Source: Sanguinoderma infundibulare
Lineage: Eukaryota > Basidiomycota > Agaricomycetes > Polyporales > Polyporaceae
Reading direction: 5' to 3'
DNA: 64,000 bases
NCBI GenBank assembly: GCA_032821775.1
Contig: JAVLRN010000001.1
Location: forward strand, 1,054,001 to 1,118,000
Shown: positions 1 to 11,640 of the stretch, in pieces
Layout: the number at the start of each line of letters is the position of its first letter
Position numbering within the stretch: position 1 is the first letter of the stretch
Translations under genes and position numbers: made by a program
The notes under the pieces: model-generated
Database searches by the model: none
What the model was told of the DNA's origin: nothing
The model's input: the letters and a program-made list of their open reading frames with translations, nothing else

Positions 1-836
1 GACGGTGCGTCGGGTACCTTATGGCTCTATCATGTACTAACAATATGCGCAAGGACCCAACTGGCCCGCCGGAGGGGAGATCGACATGATCGAGGGCTTG
101 AACGACTACACCAACAATCAGGCTACGTTGCACACAAACCCAGGGTGCACCTTGCCCTCCTCAGACCCCAACGTGCTCGGTATGTCCGGGACCTTGGTGA
201 CTTCCACCGACTGCGCCGTCTCGACTTCGAGCTCCGGATGTGGCGTGCGCGCAAGCCAGACGAACTCGTATGGTGCCGCATTCAACAGCATCAACGGCGG
301 TGTTTTTGCCAGTGAGTACTTTCGTCTATCATTTCCTGTGTCCAGGTTGACAGTGAGCCGGTAGCTCTGTGGGACGACGACGGCATCAAGATTTGGTTCT
401 TCCCCCGTAGCTCGATCCCGGGCGACATCACCAACGGTGCTCCGCTTCCTTCGGGTTGGGGCGTGCCTATGGCGTCGTTTCCGGCTACGTCGTGCGACCC
501 TTTCAAGTTCTTCTACCAGCACAGTGCCATTTTCGACACGACTCTTTGGTGCGTGTAATTCCGGCACCTGTCGGCCACTATCTTGCTGACTTGCCTCGAT
601 AGCGGCCAGTGGGGCGACGCCGTGTGGGCATCTGATAACGCTCCGGGTCAAGCACAGACGTGCGCTGCGCGCACTGGAGTGTCGTCCTGCGAGGATTTCG
701 TCCGTGCGAATGGCGCATCTTTTGACGAAGCCTGTGAGTCTATCTTGTCGACCAGTGTGCGCATGTAAATCAATTAATTATCTACCCATGCGCAGACTGG
801 GAAGTGAAGAGCGTCAAGATCTACCAGAGCTCATAA
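1..836 (+). CDS. Glycoside hydrolase family 16 beta-glucanase, 5'-truncated by window edge
   Basis: Secreted endo-1,3(4)-beta-glucanase of the fungal laminarinase type; only the 3' part lies in the window. Exons read as <1-4, 54-311, 365-548, 603-733 and 796-836, with stop TAA at 834-836. A TACTAAC branch site lies at 35-41. The spliced protein carries the GH16 active-site signature GGEIDMIEG (two catalytic Glu around one Asp), then the conserved core blocks IKIWFFPRSSIPGDI, HSAIFDTTLCGQWGD, CEDFV and a terminal YWEVKSVKIYQ. It is clearly paralogous to the gene at 7615-9193, sharing intron positions and most core motifs. The 5' portion (signal peptide, any spacer) is outside the window. The family assignment is secure; exact substrate preference (laminarin versus mixed-linkage glucan) is inferred. 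Confidence 0.9.
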
Positions 837-1847
837 TGAGCGTTCTCCATTGCGCATTTGTTCCTGGATAAACAAGTGACAAGCCGTCACTGGCACCGCA
901 GTGCGCCACCAAGTACTAGTGCGATCATCGATCGGACACCCCCTGGATGTCAGAGTCGGCGCTCGTCGCTCTTTCACTGCCCCCCGACCCATGCCAGGAC
1001 GAACGGTGGGATGCGTGTACAATTAGTGCACAGGAACACCCCCATGGTCTCTTATTCCCCCGCATACCTGTAACATAGAGAACGATCGGGACTCGAGACG
1101 GCGCGAGGCCGGGCTCGGACCCGCCCCTCCTGTCGACACCATGACTTACACGACGGGCCCATACTCACGACTCATGCCCCACACGCCCCGCATAGGCTGC
1201 GATACACGGACGCTGTTGGGTTTTCCTTGATGTATCGTCACCGTTAGGAGCACACATAGATCAGGTGTTGTCCCCCTTGTTGTATTATTTTGCATGTTGT
1301 ACCATACATGATGCGATTATATCATATTGCTTTTGCATGCGTTGGTTGTCCCGCTGTGGTTTTCCGGCTACTTAGCAGTTAAGTAACCTTTGGGAGTCGG
1401 GGCCGTTGAGTCGCCGAGTCGAACCCAGTTGACACCACGTGCTGCTGAAATCGTCTTCCGTTTTGCCCCCGCTCGCCTTCCCATGGCACAGGTTACAGTA
1501 GTGACCTTCTCAGCCTCCGCAGAGAAGCCTATGCCTATATGGCAAACATCTCTTTGGAGGTATCTACGGAATTCAGTCCTCAAGCCGACGGGAAGACGGG
1601 GATTTTCAGTGGCTTTCAAGATCGCCGTTGGGCGCTAGCTTAGGATACCGGTTTGATTGCCGGGCCATGTTGAATCGACGCGCCACGGTCGCGCTTCGCA
1701 TTCAGCCACAGTTAACTGTTCCTCGGCTGTCCCTTGTCACCGTGTCCACTACTCGCTTGCGGCCCGCGATTGACTTCAACTCAGCTCTTCTGTGACGCTC
1801 CTGAAGGTTTTTACGCTTAGAAGTCAGAGTGGAGCAGAGCACTGGCG
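837..1847. other. Intergenic region, no supported gene
   Basis: This is the 3' flank of the GH16 gene and the 5' flank of the SprT-like gene. The short open frames here overlap on both strands and show no recognisable domain, codon bias or splice structure. No RNA gene or repeat was recognised. Confidence 0.5.
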
Positions 1848-4354
1848 ATGCAAACAAACTCGACGCGTCTTGGAGGTCCTTCAACGGGGCTGGCGGGCAC
1901 CCCCGGACGATATACGCGCGGACCACACCGTCTCAAGGCGAACTCGAGCAAGAGCGAGGTGTCGGATAGCGAGGAGGAGCGCCAGCGGTGCGTGCTCTGC
2001 CAAATTGGATCCGGGTCGTTCTCGTTTACGCGGCGTGTGTGCAGACAGATCAGGCTCAAACGAGCCGCGCTCTCTACTGTCAACCAAAATGGGTTGCGCG
2101 TTGTTGTGATATCCTCGGACGAGGAAGATGAGACGAGGTGTGTACTTTGCAGATGCTGGCAAGGCGCTCCGTTGAACGCGTTCCACGTATGTCGTAGTCT
2201 GTCCGTCATTGCGCAAAAAGGTTCCCAGCCCACGCAGCCGGCCGCAGATGCAGAGGTCCCTCATGCACAGATGCACTCGGAGAGGTAAGTGGGTGTCATC
2301 TCCACTGCAGGCTTGGCCCGAACCGACAAGCTCTGCCGCAGCGAGGCCGAGGAAGTGCCACCCGTCACACCCAGACGCAAGCGTGTTCACCATGTTCCAC
2401 ATGCGCGCCGGATAGTGCTCAGCTCGGACGATGAGGACGAAGACAAGGAGCTCACAGGCCCTGCGAGACAGACTCGGACCTCGAAAGCCCCAGCCGGTCG
2501 TAGGGTCGACGATGTCATAGACCTCACGCTGAGCTCTCCGGAGAGCACGGGCGAGAAGTCGCGTGCCCCATCATCGACAGACCCAACCGCGCACACGAAG
2601 GAGAGCGTGAAGCGCAAGACTCCGAAGACCAGAAAGGATGCTCGCCGTCCTGCCGAAGAACCAGAGAAATTTATACCCCTCTTCGTTGAAGACTCGAATG
2701 ACGAAGACGACCTTGAACCAAGGGACGAGACCGAGCGCGACGGTCCTCACGATCCGTTCTCTGCAGATGACGGCGCCATCCTTGTACTGTAAGGTTCTCT
2801 TGTTGCCAGAGCTGCAGACCGTCCGACCAACGTATTTGTTCAGGGACGAACCGCGAAGTGCCCAGAAACCGATTCGTTTTCCGACCCCTTCTTCGACTCT
2901 CGCCGTCCCGGGCCCGTCAACACCCGGTCCCAGCAAGTTACGGCTTGCGGTATCTCCAGACTCAGATTCCGAAGAGGAGGTCGTGATGATCGTCAAGCCC
3001 AAGCCCACGCCTCGGCAAAGAGGCGTCTCCAAAGCAGGATCGACGACCGCCAGTCCTGGACCCAGCACTGCCCTCACAAGCAGAACCCCGCGGATGTCCA
3101 AGAAGGCGCAGATGCAACTCGAGCTCGAGCGGAGGCGCGCGTACGCGCAGGCCTTTTTCAACGAGCTAAACGAGTCTATCTTTGAGGGCGGCATCCCTGC
3201 GAACACGGAGCTGCAGTGGAACAAGCGGCTGCTCACAACCGCCGGTCGTGCGCATTGGCGTAGGCGAGTCGTCAGACGCATATGGGGAGCTCTGATAGTC
3301 GACGCTGACCTGCAGGCTTGAAGGACGAGGGATGGCGTGCATGTTACCTCTATACAGCTAGCTGAGAAAATCTTGGATTGCGACGGTGAGCGCTCACATG
3401 CCCGGAACGACAAGGCATGTCGCTCATGGGCCAGCTGCCTCAGAGCGAATACGGAACACGCTTTCGCACGAAATGTGTCATTTGGCGTGCTGGATCATAA
3501 ATGAGGCTCCGAGCGAGAACCACGGCGCGCTGTTCAAGCGTTGGTACGTGATTGTCTGGTTGATGTGGCTAGTCGCGAAAAGTAAATTGAACGCGACGTT
3601 TCATGCAGGGCTAACAAGATCATGCGGAAGAGACCTGAAATAGAAGTTACGGTATGTACTGACCTTGCCTTCCCTCGGTCCTCTACCTAACGAATGTACC
3701 GCGAACAGACGAGGCACAACTACGATATCAAATGCAAGTACGAATGGAGTAAGTTCCCGCACCAGCACGCCTTTGAACATGCACACTGACGGTCGTGAAG
3801 AATGCGCCAACTGTGCGAAGGTGTACGTTTATCTCCTGTCCTCCAACCAACGAACATACCCGTCCTTACACACTTCAACAGTTATGGCCGACATTCCAAG
3901 TCAATCAACCCCGACGAGCAAGGTTCGTGATCTTCCTCTCGGGCAGCGTCTCAGCGTACCTTGACACATGGCGAAACTAGCATGCGGCGTCTGCAAGACC
4001 GGCACGCTCGTGCCCCTCTTCGAGACCCGGCGCGCACCACCCAGGACCCCCAAACCGAAGGCGGACAGCCAGAACGCCGCGGTTCGCAGTCGCGGTTCGT
4101 CTCACCTGTCCACACTATTTGCCGATGTGTGTGTGTGCTCATGGTCCATGTCCTTGCTACGTGTAGATTCTCCAATAGCCATGCCTGGAGCGTTCCCGCC
4201 TACCCCTGCTGTCAAGGTTGCGGAAATAGCACCTTCCCGGCCCAGCGACGGCGCATTCGTCGAGCTTTTCGACGACGGAGAGTCCGACGTCGAGCTCTTG
4301 ACGCACACTTTCGGGAAAGCTCGCATCAATGATGAAAGGAACCTGCATGAGTAG
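1848..4354 (+). CDS. SprT-like metalloprotease with acidic N-terminal tail (GCNA/ACRC type)
   Basis: Probable zinc metalloprotease acting on DNA-protein crosslinks in the nucleus. The first ~400 residues are disordered and acidic, with several SUMO-interaction-like stretches (VVVISSDEED, IVLSSDDEDEDKE, VIDLTLSS). The SprT domain follows: FFNELNESIFEGG and LQWNKRLLTTAGRA, then LAEKILD, then the catalytic helix LSHEMCHLACW (HExxH). The C-terminal zinc ribbon reads CANCAKVYGRHSKSI and CGVCKTG after splicing. Clear introns include 2285-2341, 2789-2843, one from about 3398, and several short ones from 3544 to 3978. The junction at about 3250-3358 and the intron pattern at 2130-2230 could not be fixed, so the exact protein there is uncertain. 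Start ATG 1848 is the first in-frame Met; stop TAG ends at 4354. Family call is strong, and role follows from the family. Confidence 0.85.
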
Positions 4355-4719
4355 CGATGCATGCGTAGTATCCTGCTTTGCGGACCGTAGAATGTACACG
4401 ATCTATGTGCGATCTAGTAGTTGGGTTTAAATCCACGCAGTAATGTACGAGAGTATTTGAGAGGTGAGGCGTGGTGCCGCAAAAAGCAGGAAAGAAGGAA
4501 AAGCCAACAGAACAGTGGGCCAGTACGCGGGTCACCGTGCCTGTTAAGGACCCATCATTCATCATTTAGTACACAACAAATCCGGGAGCTATGAAGCTCT
4601 GTTCGACGGGCGAAACCAACGTTCAACCAGAAGTGCATATGGCAGCACACCGTCGCTTGAGGTTTGAAGTCAAGACGCTCCTTTAGTCGCGTAACTTAGG
4701 TAAGTACAATGGGGCATCG

Positions 4720-5990
4720 AACTCAGTTGCGTCCTTGCACTCCCTCCTGTATGCGGCGCACTCGAGTTCTCACTTCCTAGATGTGATGTTATCTGATACG
4801 TATTTCGTTTCCAATGCGGTAGGGATACAACAAATGTCCTCCTCCACATTGCGCCCGGCTTATATCGACCCCGAAACTCCTCCACAAACGACCTGTCGCT
4901 ACCAAGACCAGTCAGGCCCATAGCATTGCGCCACTCTACGTCAAACCCAGGCTCTGCCAGGGCTGAGACGAGAAGGCAGCAACGCAAGCATGACCATCCC
5001 CGATGCCTCTCCCAGGAGTAGGAGTGGCGAACGGCTGTCAAACCGCGTGGCGGTCCTCTGTCCTCTAATGTGAGCCAGTCTTCTAAGATAACGAGTACAA
5101 GCTGCTCACCGAGGTGCTCCCAAATTGTCCGGCGCTGCAGCGGCGGTGTACGCGGCCGGCTTTGCCGAATGCCTATCTGTACTAGGACGCTCTGTTTGGC
5201 TCCCGATTGCGCCGCTGCATTGACACGGGGTGTACCCCGCCTGGGTATGTATACCTACCCAGGCCTTGTACGGGATAGGGATGCGATCTTCGTCGAGCGC
5301 CATGGCGGAGGACTGCCGTTGTGTGCCGCTTTGAGCCTCTGGAACACAGCAAAGGCGACGACGATGAGGGCAAGGATGCTGTGGAGAAGGGGAAGCTGCT
5401 CACCGAGTGCTCCTGCCCCAATCGCTGCCGTGCACGGTGTGTCACGGCCTAGCGTAACGCTGGGTGATTGGGGTGGGTGGGACGCTCGGGGGCGAGAAGG
5501 CGGCGAGATGGGGCTGGCCGTAAGGGGGTAGACTGGACCTTGGAGGCGACGGTGTCGCGCGCCAGGTCGTTCAAATTGTAGGAGGGTACGAGATCGAAAG
5601 CGGGTTCCGCCAGGGAGGTACCGTGAAGGATGTCACGGTCCTCCCCGGCGGTACGACAACGGATCGGGAGGACGAGGGGGATGGAAGAAGAACCAAGGCA
5701 TGAGAGGGGAATGTTGCAGAGTGTTCTTGAAGAGAGGCTGGAGAGAGTATACGATCCAGAGGAGTGCTGAGGAGAGGCTGCGATGAAGAGACATAGTTCG
5801 TGAACGTTAACCAGATGGTAGGTGAGGAGGAGGCGAACGTCCTGGGCGGCTCTATGTACCCTTCACACTGGTGGCTAACGAGCCACCATCCAAGTCGTAT
5901 TTGGAAGGTGACCTTCCAAAGACAGCCAGCCTATGTTTGTGCGGTCTCGGCTTCGAATGCTGGACATACCTTCACGGAGGCTGAGTTGCC
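4720..5990 (-). repeat. Dispersed repeat/gene family, copy A (full-length)
   Basis: Read on the minus strand this 1.27-kb unit matches 10440-11470 (copy B) and 27000-28240 (copy C) almost base for base, and 31380-32500 (copy D) at lower identity. It starts with a block containing a hairpin (centre 5910), a TATA-like GGGTACATA and an ATG at 5794. It continues through a short frame containing LMPWFFFHPPRPPD, then another frame reading DILHGTSLAEPAFDL. The far end (4720-5040) encodes an open stretch containing WSCLRCCLLVSALAEPG. No transposase, reverse transcriptase or LTR ends were recognised. It may be a multicopy gene family spread by recombination, or a non-autonomous element. Confidence 0.75.
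5900..5920. promoter_or_regulatory. Conserved perfect inverted repeat upstream of copy A start
   Basis: The core GGAAGGTGACCTTCC is a perfect palindrome around the central base. Equivalents sit at 10584-10604 in copy B and 27021-27041 in copy C, each about 110-130 bases before the copy's first ATG. A second dyad (GTGGCTAACGAGCCAC-like) lies between it and the TATA-like motif. Function unknown; could be a protein-binding dyad or an element hairpin. Confidence 0.45.
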
Positions 5991-6755
5991 AGCCATAAGA
6001 CAGTGGCTGGCAGGTTACGATCGCCTTCCAAAACTCCAAGGGACCGAAGTAAGAGAGTGCCATCCAATTACATGTGATTTTGCAGTCGAGAAGAACCCAT
6101 CGAGAAACTGACTGACCGATGGAAGAAGGGGCAGCGACAATATGGTCCAACAACTAGCAACAGTTGCGGATCGTGCCTAGTCGTTGACAGAAAGGTGGAT
6201 GTGCCAGTCGTAGCCATGGTTTAAGCTGAAGGCTGTGTTTAACTAGAGACATCGAACAAATTCTGGGATAAAACCCCCCAGTGGCACATTTCTTGGGCCC
6301 GGGAAAGCGTTACTGGAGTGCCGTACTCACTCTAGGGAGTTATTGTTAGCGACTTGGCCTCTTTTTGAGCATATTGCTGCTCACCATCATTGTCAGAGGT
6401 CTTCTAAGCTAAGCCAGCAGTATAGATGTGACATGCACATCATCTCTTGTGCTTTACCTAGGGTAGCATCGTTAACGGTAAACCATACACAGGGCGCCGT
6501 ATTCGATGCGAAGCGCTCGGCCACCGGAAACAACCAGTCAGACTTCAAACTCCGCCAGAACCTTATTTTCTGCCACAACTGTACAGGACAACACAAGAGT
6601 CGCGCTCATCGACACAGTCGGCAAGGCCTCCGCTCATCCTCCGGACAAGGTGCGTCGCCCCTTCCTGCCCTTCTCGCGTACCATCCGGCTCATACAAGCG
6701 TGTGCCATCCAATTTTTACCAGTTCTTCGCGCTTCATCCAAGACCACCACCCAAA
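5991..6755. other. Intergenic region and RPS29 upstream region
   Basis: No gene supported. Pyrimidine-rich stretches at about 6640-6740 immediately before the ATG at 6756 fit the usual 5' region of a highly expressed ribosomal-protein gene. Confidence 0.45.
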
Positions 6756-7120
6756 ATGACCCACGACGCCGTTTGGTTCTCTCGTCCCCGCAAGTTCGGC
6801 AAGGGCAGCCGTCAGTGGTGAGTACCTCCTCTTTATAGGTCAGGCTGTACGAGGGCTCTTTGCTACGTGGAATTCTTGTTGAGGTTGGAAGGAACGAGGG
6901 AGAGCAGTTGGAAGAGAGCGTACGCTGATACTTATTGCTCCACAGCCGCCTCTGCGCCCACCAGGCCGGTCTCATCCGCAAGTACGGCCTTGACCTCTGC
7001 CGCCAGTGCTTCCGCGAGAAGGCTGCCGCCATCGGTTTCGAGAAGGTGCGCTCTCTTGTGTTTAATGCGGTGTATATATGCTGACCCGGACGATGTTGTT
7101 GCGGCATTCAGACCCGATGA
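6756..7120 (+). CDS. RPS29: 40S ribosomal protein S29 (uS14)
   Basis: Small zinc-binding protein of the 40S subunit head. Three exons (6756-6817, 6946-7045, 7112-7120) give 56 residues, the usual length for eukaryotic uS14. The protein begins [20 protein letters not shown] and continues with [19 protein letters not shown] and [17 protein letters not shown]. Two CxxC pairs (CRLC, CRQC) form the zinc site, and GLIRKYGL is the family signature. Both introns have GT-AG ends; the last exon contributes only two codons and the stop. Start choice is fixed by the conserved N-terminus. Expected to be strongly and constitutively expressed. Confidence 0.95.
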
Positions 7121-7614
7121 GCTCCTTTAGCATCCCGCTATCCTGCCTGCTCTCGCTTTCGGTTTCATTGTCTTCTTCCTCCTTCCACCATCATATATCC
7201 GCTTAGGCGGCGCCGACACCGCAAAATGGCTCCCTCATGTATGCAGTAGTATGTTATGCTGAACCAGACAACGCGCATGGGACACATCTGGCGTTCACCT
7301 TCACACCTCGCGAGGCGCATTATCCGTTCTAAACGTCTGCCGCTTCAAAGACTTCACCGGCGATTCTATGCTCGATACTCGAGCTGGCTTTGAAGAAATA
7401 CCGCAAGGTTCGATTAGTAATACTACATGGGTTCTACGGGTATACAAGTGCAAGGTGGAATGTAATATGCTGGCAGCCGATGAATGCAATGTTCATGTCG
7501 TGTTCTATGTCATGACGCCATGTCCCAATGAACTCCCAGGAAAGATGCTCTGGGACCCAAAGGAAATAATATCGATGAATAATACCCCCATAAGTAGGTT
7601 CTCTCTATTGGAAG
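7121..7614. other. Intergenic region between convergent genes
   Basis: 3' flanks of RPS29 (+) and the GH16 gene (-). A plus-strand open frame running into the GH16 gene is a shadow of that gene's antisense strand in its last part and has no recognisable domain in its first part. Confidence 0.5.
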
Positions 7615-9193
7615 ATCTTGACGTAGCTGACTTCCCAGTCTGCGGTGATTCGACGTCAGTAAAGTCGGTATCTAAATGGTACGCCGTACTCACATGCGTT
7701 GGCGAAATCGGCCCCGTGGTTCAGCACGTAGTCCTCGCACGTCGAGACGCCAACACGGGTGGCGCAGCTCTGCGCCTGTCCTGCGGCTCCCGAGTCGGTC
7801 CAAACGTTGCCCGCCCAGTCACCGCTGTGTGCACGATTGGGTCAGCGAAGATGCACGCAACACCCAGATATGAAGCAAGTAGGTACCAAAGGGTGGTGTC
7901 GAAGATCGCCGAATGGGAGTTGAAGAATGTGTTCGGGTTGCAGCCGCTCGCGGGCCAGAACGCCATGGGGGTCCCCCAGTTGTTCGGGATGGGGGCACCG
8001 GCAGAGATGTCGGACGGGATGTTGTCGCGGGGGAAGAACCAGACGGTGATCCCGCTGTCGACCCATTGCACTACGGCAAGTCAGTCCCATCGCATCCGCA
8101 CAACAAACCGAGATGACAAAGGAACGTACTCGCATACACACCGCCGCCGTTGTTGTTGAACCCGACGCCGAAGGTGTTACTCTGGGTGGCGGTCATGCCG
8201 CAGCCGGCGTTGTTCGTCTCGGCGGCGGCACAGTTGGTGCCGCCGACGACGGTGCCCGAGATGCCGAGCTGGTCGCTGTTCGAGGTCGGGATGGTGCAGC
8301 CGTGCTTGGTGTGGATCGTCGCCTGGTTGTCCGAGTAGTCGTTGACGCCCTCGACAATGTCGATCTCGCCGTTGTTCGGCCAGTTCGGGCCGTTGCTCCA
8401 GAAGGCGGGCCACGTCCCGCAGCCGGTGGGCATGTGGACGGCGTCGAGGAGGACAAGGGCACCGGTGTAGGTGTACTGGGTCGTGATCCGGACCGACTTG
8501 CGGCTCCCCGAGACGGTCGGGGTGGTGTCGACGCGCATGATGGCATGGCCGGCAGAGTTTATTGACGTGAGGTTCGAGGATTGCTGTACGGGGGACGAGG
8601 AGTTGAGGGAAGGGTGGAAATGGGAGAGAGAGAATAAGGGAAAGACGTACTGCGGTACCCGAATCGACGTAGTCTACTACGCCGTGCGTGGGATCCGAGC
8701 CCGTGAAGAAATCCCAACCGTCGAAGAAGGATTGCCCTTGCTAGACCATAAATGAGCTCATGCCAAAGAAGGTGGACAACGAGAGACGCACGTAAGTCTG
8801 GGTGAGCTTCCATGGAGACTTGCCAGTGCTCGAAGCGGGCGCGGCTGTCGGTGAGGTATTCTTAGCGGTCCCAGACGAGCTGGCTTTTGTGGATGAGGAC
8901 GTGCCGCTGCTGGAGCCGGAGCCTGTGCTGTTGCTGGATGGTGAGCGGGCATTGGCATTGGGGACACAGTAGACCTGCTGGGAGCCACCGGCGGCAAGGT
9001 CCTGAAAGTACATGCCGGAGAAGGCGCGACGGAGGTCCTGGGCAAGCCCTGAACTGCGCTTTGCAGCTCGATGGTGGAGACGGTTGGCTGCACGAGCCAG
9101 GGACTCAGTGCCGCGTGCGAAGAGATTGGCATCGGATGGTGCGGCGTTGACGAGGAGGAAGGCGAGAAGAGGAAGGTGGGTCCAGGGTCGCAT
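7615..9193 (-). CDS. Glycoside hydrolase family 16 endo-1,3(4)-beta-glucanase
   Basis: Complete secreted beta-glucanase. Exons on the minus strand: 9193-8792, 8740-8651, 8583-8130, 8070-7887, 7824-7694, 7639-7615; stop TAG at 7617-7615. A signal peptide (MRPWTHLPLLAFLLVNAAPS) is followed by a Ser/Thr-rich linker of about 60 residues ending near SPWKLTQTY. The catalytic domain starts at FFDGWDFFTGSDPTHG and includes WPAFWSNGPNWPNNGEIDIVEG; the nucleophile and acid/base Glu flank the Asp in EIDIVE. Later blocks are ITVWFFPRDNIPSDI, FDTTLCGDWAGNVW, CEDYV and YWEVSYVKIFQ. Phases join cleanly across all five introns. It is the convergent paralogue of the partial gene at 1-836. Likely acts on fungal cell-wall or storage beta-glucan; substrate is inferred. 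Confidence 0.93.
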
Positions 9194-10439
9194 CCTTCAG
9201 TGAGGCAAGCTGTGGTCTATGGGCGTTGAAGCTGAAGGAGTGGAGATGGATATTAGCGAGAGCAAGAGAGAAGGAAAGCAAGCAGAGGAAGCCTGGGCTC
9301 AGCCGAGGATCCACAAGAGAAATTGTGTGGGAGAAGGAGAGGTGGAGGCGGAAAGTGGAGAGATTCTCAGCCCCGAGCTCGCTCTGGGGCGCGTCTTACT
9401 TATCTGCCCAAAGGAAAGCGGTACAACCAAGCCGCTATGGTGCGGCAACGGGGTGGAGCAGACGGATTTAATGCCATTGATGCGCTGGGCACAAAAGGAT
9501 GAACAGATTACAAGGGGAACTTACCCACCAGCACGAGGCTCGTGCTTTTGTTCCATGCCATGCCGAAAGCGGTGCGCGCCCTTATAATAGGCGCGTTGCT
9601 ACCCGCTCTCGAAGTTGCTATCGTCGACGTCTGTCGGTGCTTGAGGAACCATCGCGACGTGTCCTATGGAGTCGAACTGTGCGGCAGCAGCAACCACGCC
9701 AGCGACGCATTTCAGCCACCGTCGCGCCACACCGAACGCCCGCGCCGCCCGATGCGCGCGCTTCCTGCGCAGCGACCATCCGATGACGTTCAAGCTCCAA
9801 CCTACAGACGCGAGCTCGGGCCCACAGTGAACAGATTGTGTTTTCGCATTTGACACCCATGGACCTTGGCGGTACCAAGCCCTCCAGCATTCAGTTTATG
9901 ATCCAGATCGGACCAGCGGAGCCAACCACTGCGCAGTCACCCGATCTCTCCAGAAAATTTGTTTGCATCTCTGCCAACTCCTCCGTCATTGTTATGCAAG
10001 GTGAGCTCGCGGATGCGTGGAGCACAGGACTAATTGGAATTCCCACAGGTCTTAATTTATGTGCGTACCAAGCGTAAGAATACTTCGAAGCAGGAAAACT
10101 CACAAACAGCATGCGAAGATACAAATACCTGCCACGGGCTGGAATTTAAACGAGCTACCCTAGAGCCCAATTTGATTTGACCCATGCAATTAGCGATGGA
10201 CGCTGCACGGACGTGCATACAGCGAACGTCAACAGAATGCACTCCACGCTTTGTGCACTCAGGATTCTTCGATATCCTTGATAATCATTCAGTTGCAGCG
10301 ACGATCATTTGAGGGGAGATTCCTACGGGCCCTCAGCTCACCTCATATAGCTTCATCTGTACTCAATCCAACCATATGGTGGTTGCCCGTTCTGCATCGT
10401 TCAGCTGGTCCTTCTTCTCGGCTGCAAAATCATATGCAA
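9194..10439. other. Intergenic region
   Basis: Upstream region of the GH16 gene and flank of copy B. Open frames are short, lie on both strands and show no domain. No RNA gene recognised. Confidence 0.45.
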
Positions 10440-11470
10440 TGGGACTTACTTCGGTTCCTCGGATTTTAGGGAGGCGAACATAACACACCAACCACTGCGG
10501 CATGGCTTGCTACCCAGCCTCCGAGTCCGTGAAGGTATGTCCAGCATTCGAAGCCGAGGCTGCACAAATATAGATTGACCGTCTTTGGAAGGAGACCTTC
10601 CAAATACGACTTGGAGGGTGGTTGGTTAGCCACCACTGTGAAGGGTATATAGAGCCGCCCAGGACGTTCGCACCTCCTCCTCACCTACCATCTAGTTAAC
10701 GTTCACGAACGATGTCTTTTCATCGCAGCCTCTCCTCAGCACTCCTCCAGGTCGTATACTCTCTCCAGCCTCTCTTCAAGAAAACTCTGCAACATTCCCC
10801 TCTCATGCCTTGGTTCCTCTTCCATCCCCCTCGTCCTCCCGATCCGTTGTCGTACCGCCGGGGAGGACCGTGACATCCTTCACGGTACCTCCCTGGCGGA
10901 ACCCGCTTTCGATCTCGTACCCTTCTACAATTTCGACGACCTGGCGCGCGACTCCGTCGCCTCCAAGGTCCAGTCTACCTCCTCACGACCAGCCCCATCC
11001 CGCCGCCTTCCCGCCTCCGAGCGTCCCACCCACCCCAATCACCCAGCGTTACGCTAGGCCGTGTCACCCCGTGCACGGCAGCAATTGGGGCAGGAGCACT
11101 CGGTGAGCAGCTTCCCCTTCTCCACAGCATCCTTATCCTCATTATCGCCGTCCTTCGCTATGCTTCAGTGGCATCGGGGATGGTCGTGCTTGCGTTGCTG
11201 CCTTCTCGTCTCAGCCCTGGCCGAGCCTGGGTTTGACGTAGAGTGGCGCAATGCTATGGGCCTGACTGGTCTTGGTAGCGACAGGTCGTTTGTGGAGGAG
11301 TTTCGGGGTCGATATAAGCCGGGCGCAATGTGGAGGAGGATATTTGTTGTATCCCTACCGCATTGGAAACGAAATACGTATCAGATAACATCACATCTAG
11401 GAAGTGAGAACTCGAGTGCGCCGCATACAGGAGGGAGTGCAAGGACACAACTGAGTTCGACCCCCAACAG
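10440..11470 (+). repeat. Dispersed repeat/gene family, copy B (internally deleted)
   Basis: Matches copies A and C in the same order, but about 330 bases are missing internally near 11160: the joint falls between the frame reading LGEQLPLLHSILILIIA and the WSCLRCCLLVSALAEPG block. It has the conserved dyad at 10584-10604, a TATA-like GGGTATATAGA near 10640, and an ATG at 10712 opening MSFHRSLSSALLQVVY. Downstream frames LMPWFLFHPPRPPD and SLAEPAFDLVPFYNFDDLA are kept. The right boundary is close to CTGAGTTCGA at 11460, shared with copy A. Confidence 0.75.
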
Positions 11471-11640
11471 TACACTGCCGTGTCACGTACCTACGTACGT
11501 TACGCCGTTGCAGTGTAAGCACTAATATGCGTTCGAGCTCTTTCTAGATGTCCATTTCATGAACATGGGATGTCAGGTTGTCAGGAAGTTTCCTATTCAC
11601 TGTCTCGAACCATACAGCGCAGTGGTCAGTACACATTCCA

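Noticed and set aside
7368..8159. 263-codon plus-strand open frame
   Set aside because: Its second half is the exact antisense of the GH16 exons, and the first half has no domain; GH16 splice phases on the other strand are all consistent.
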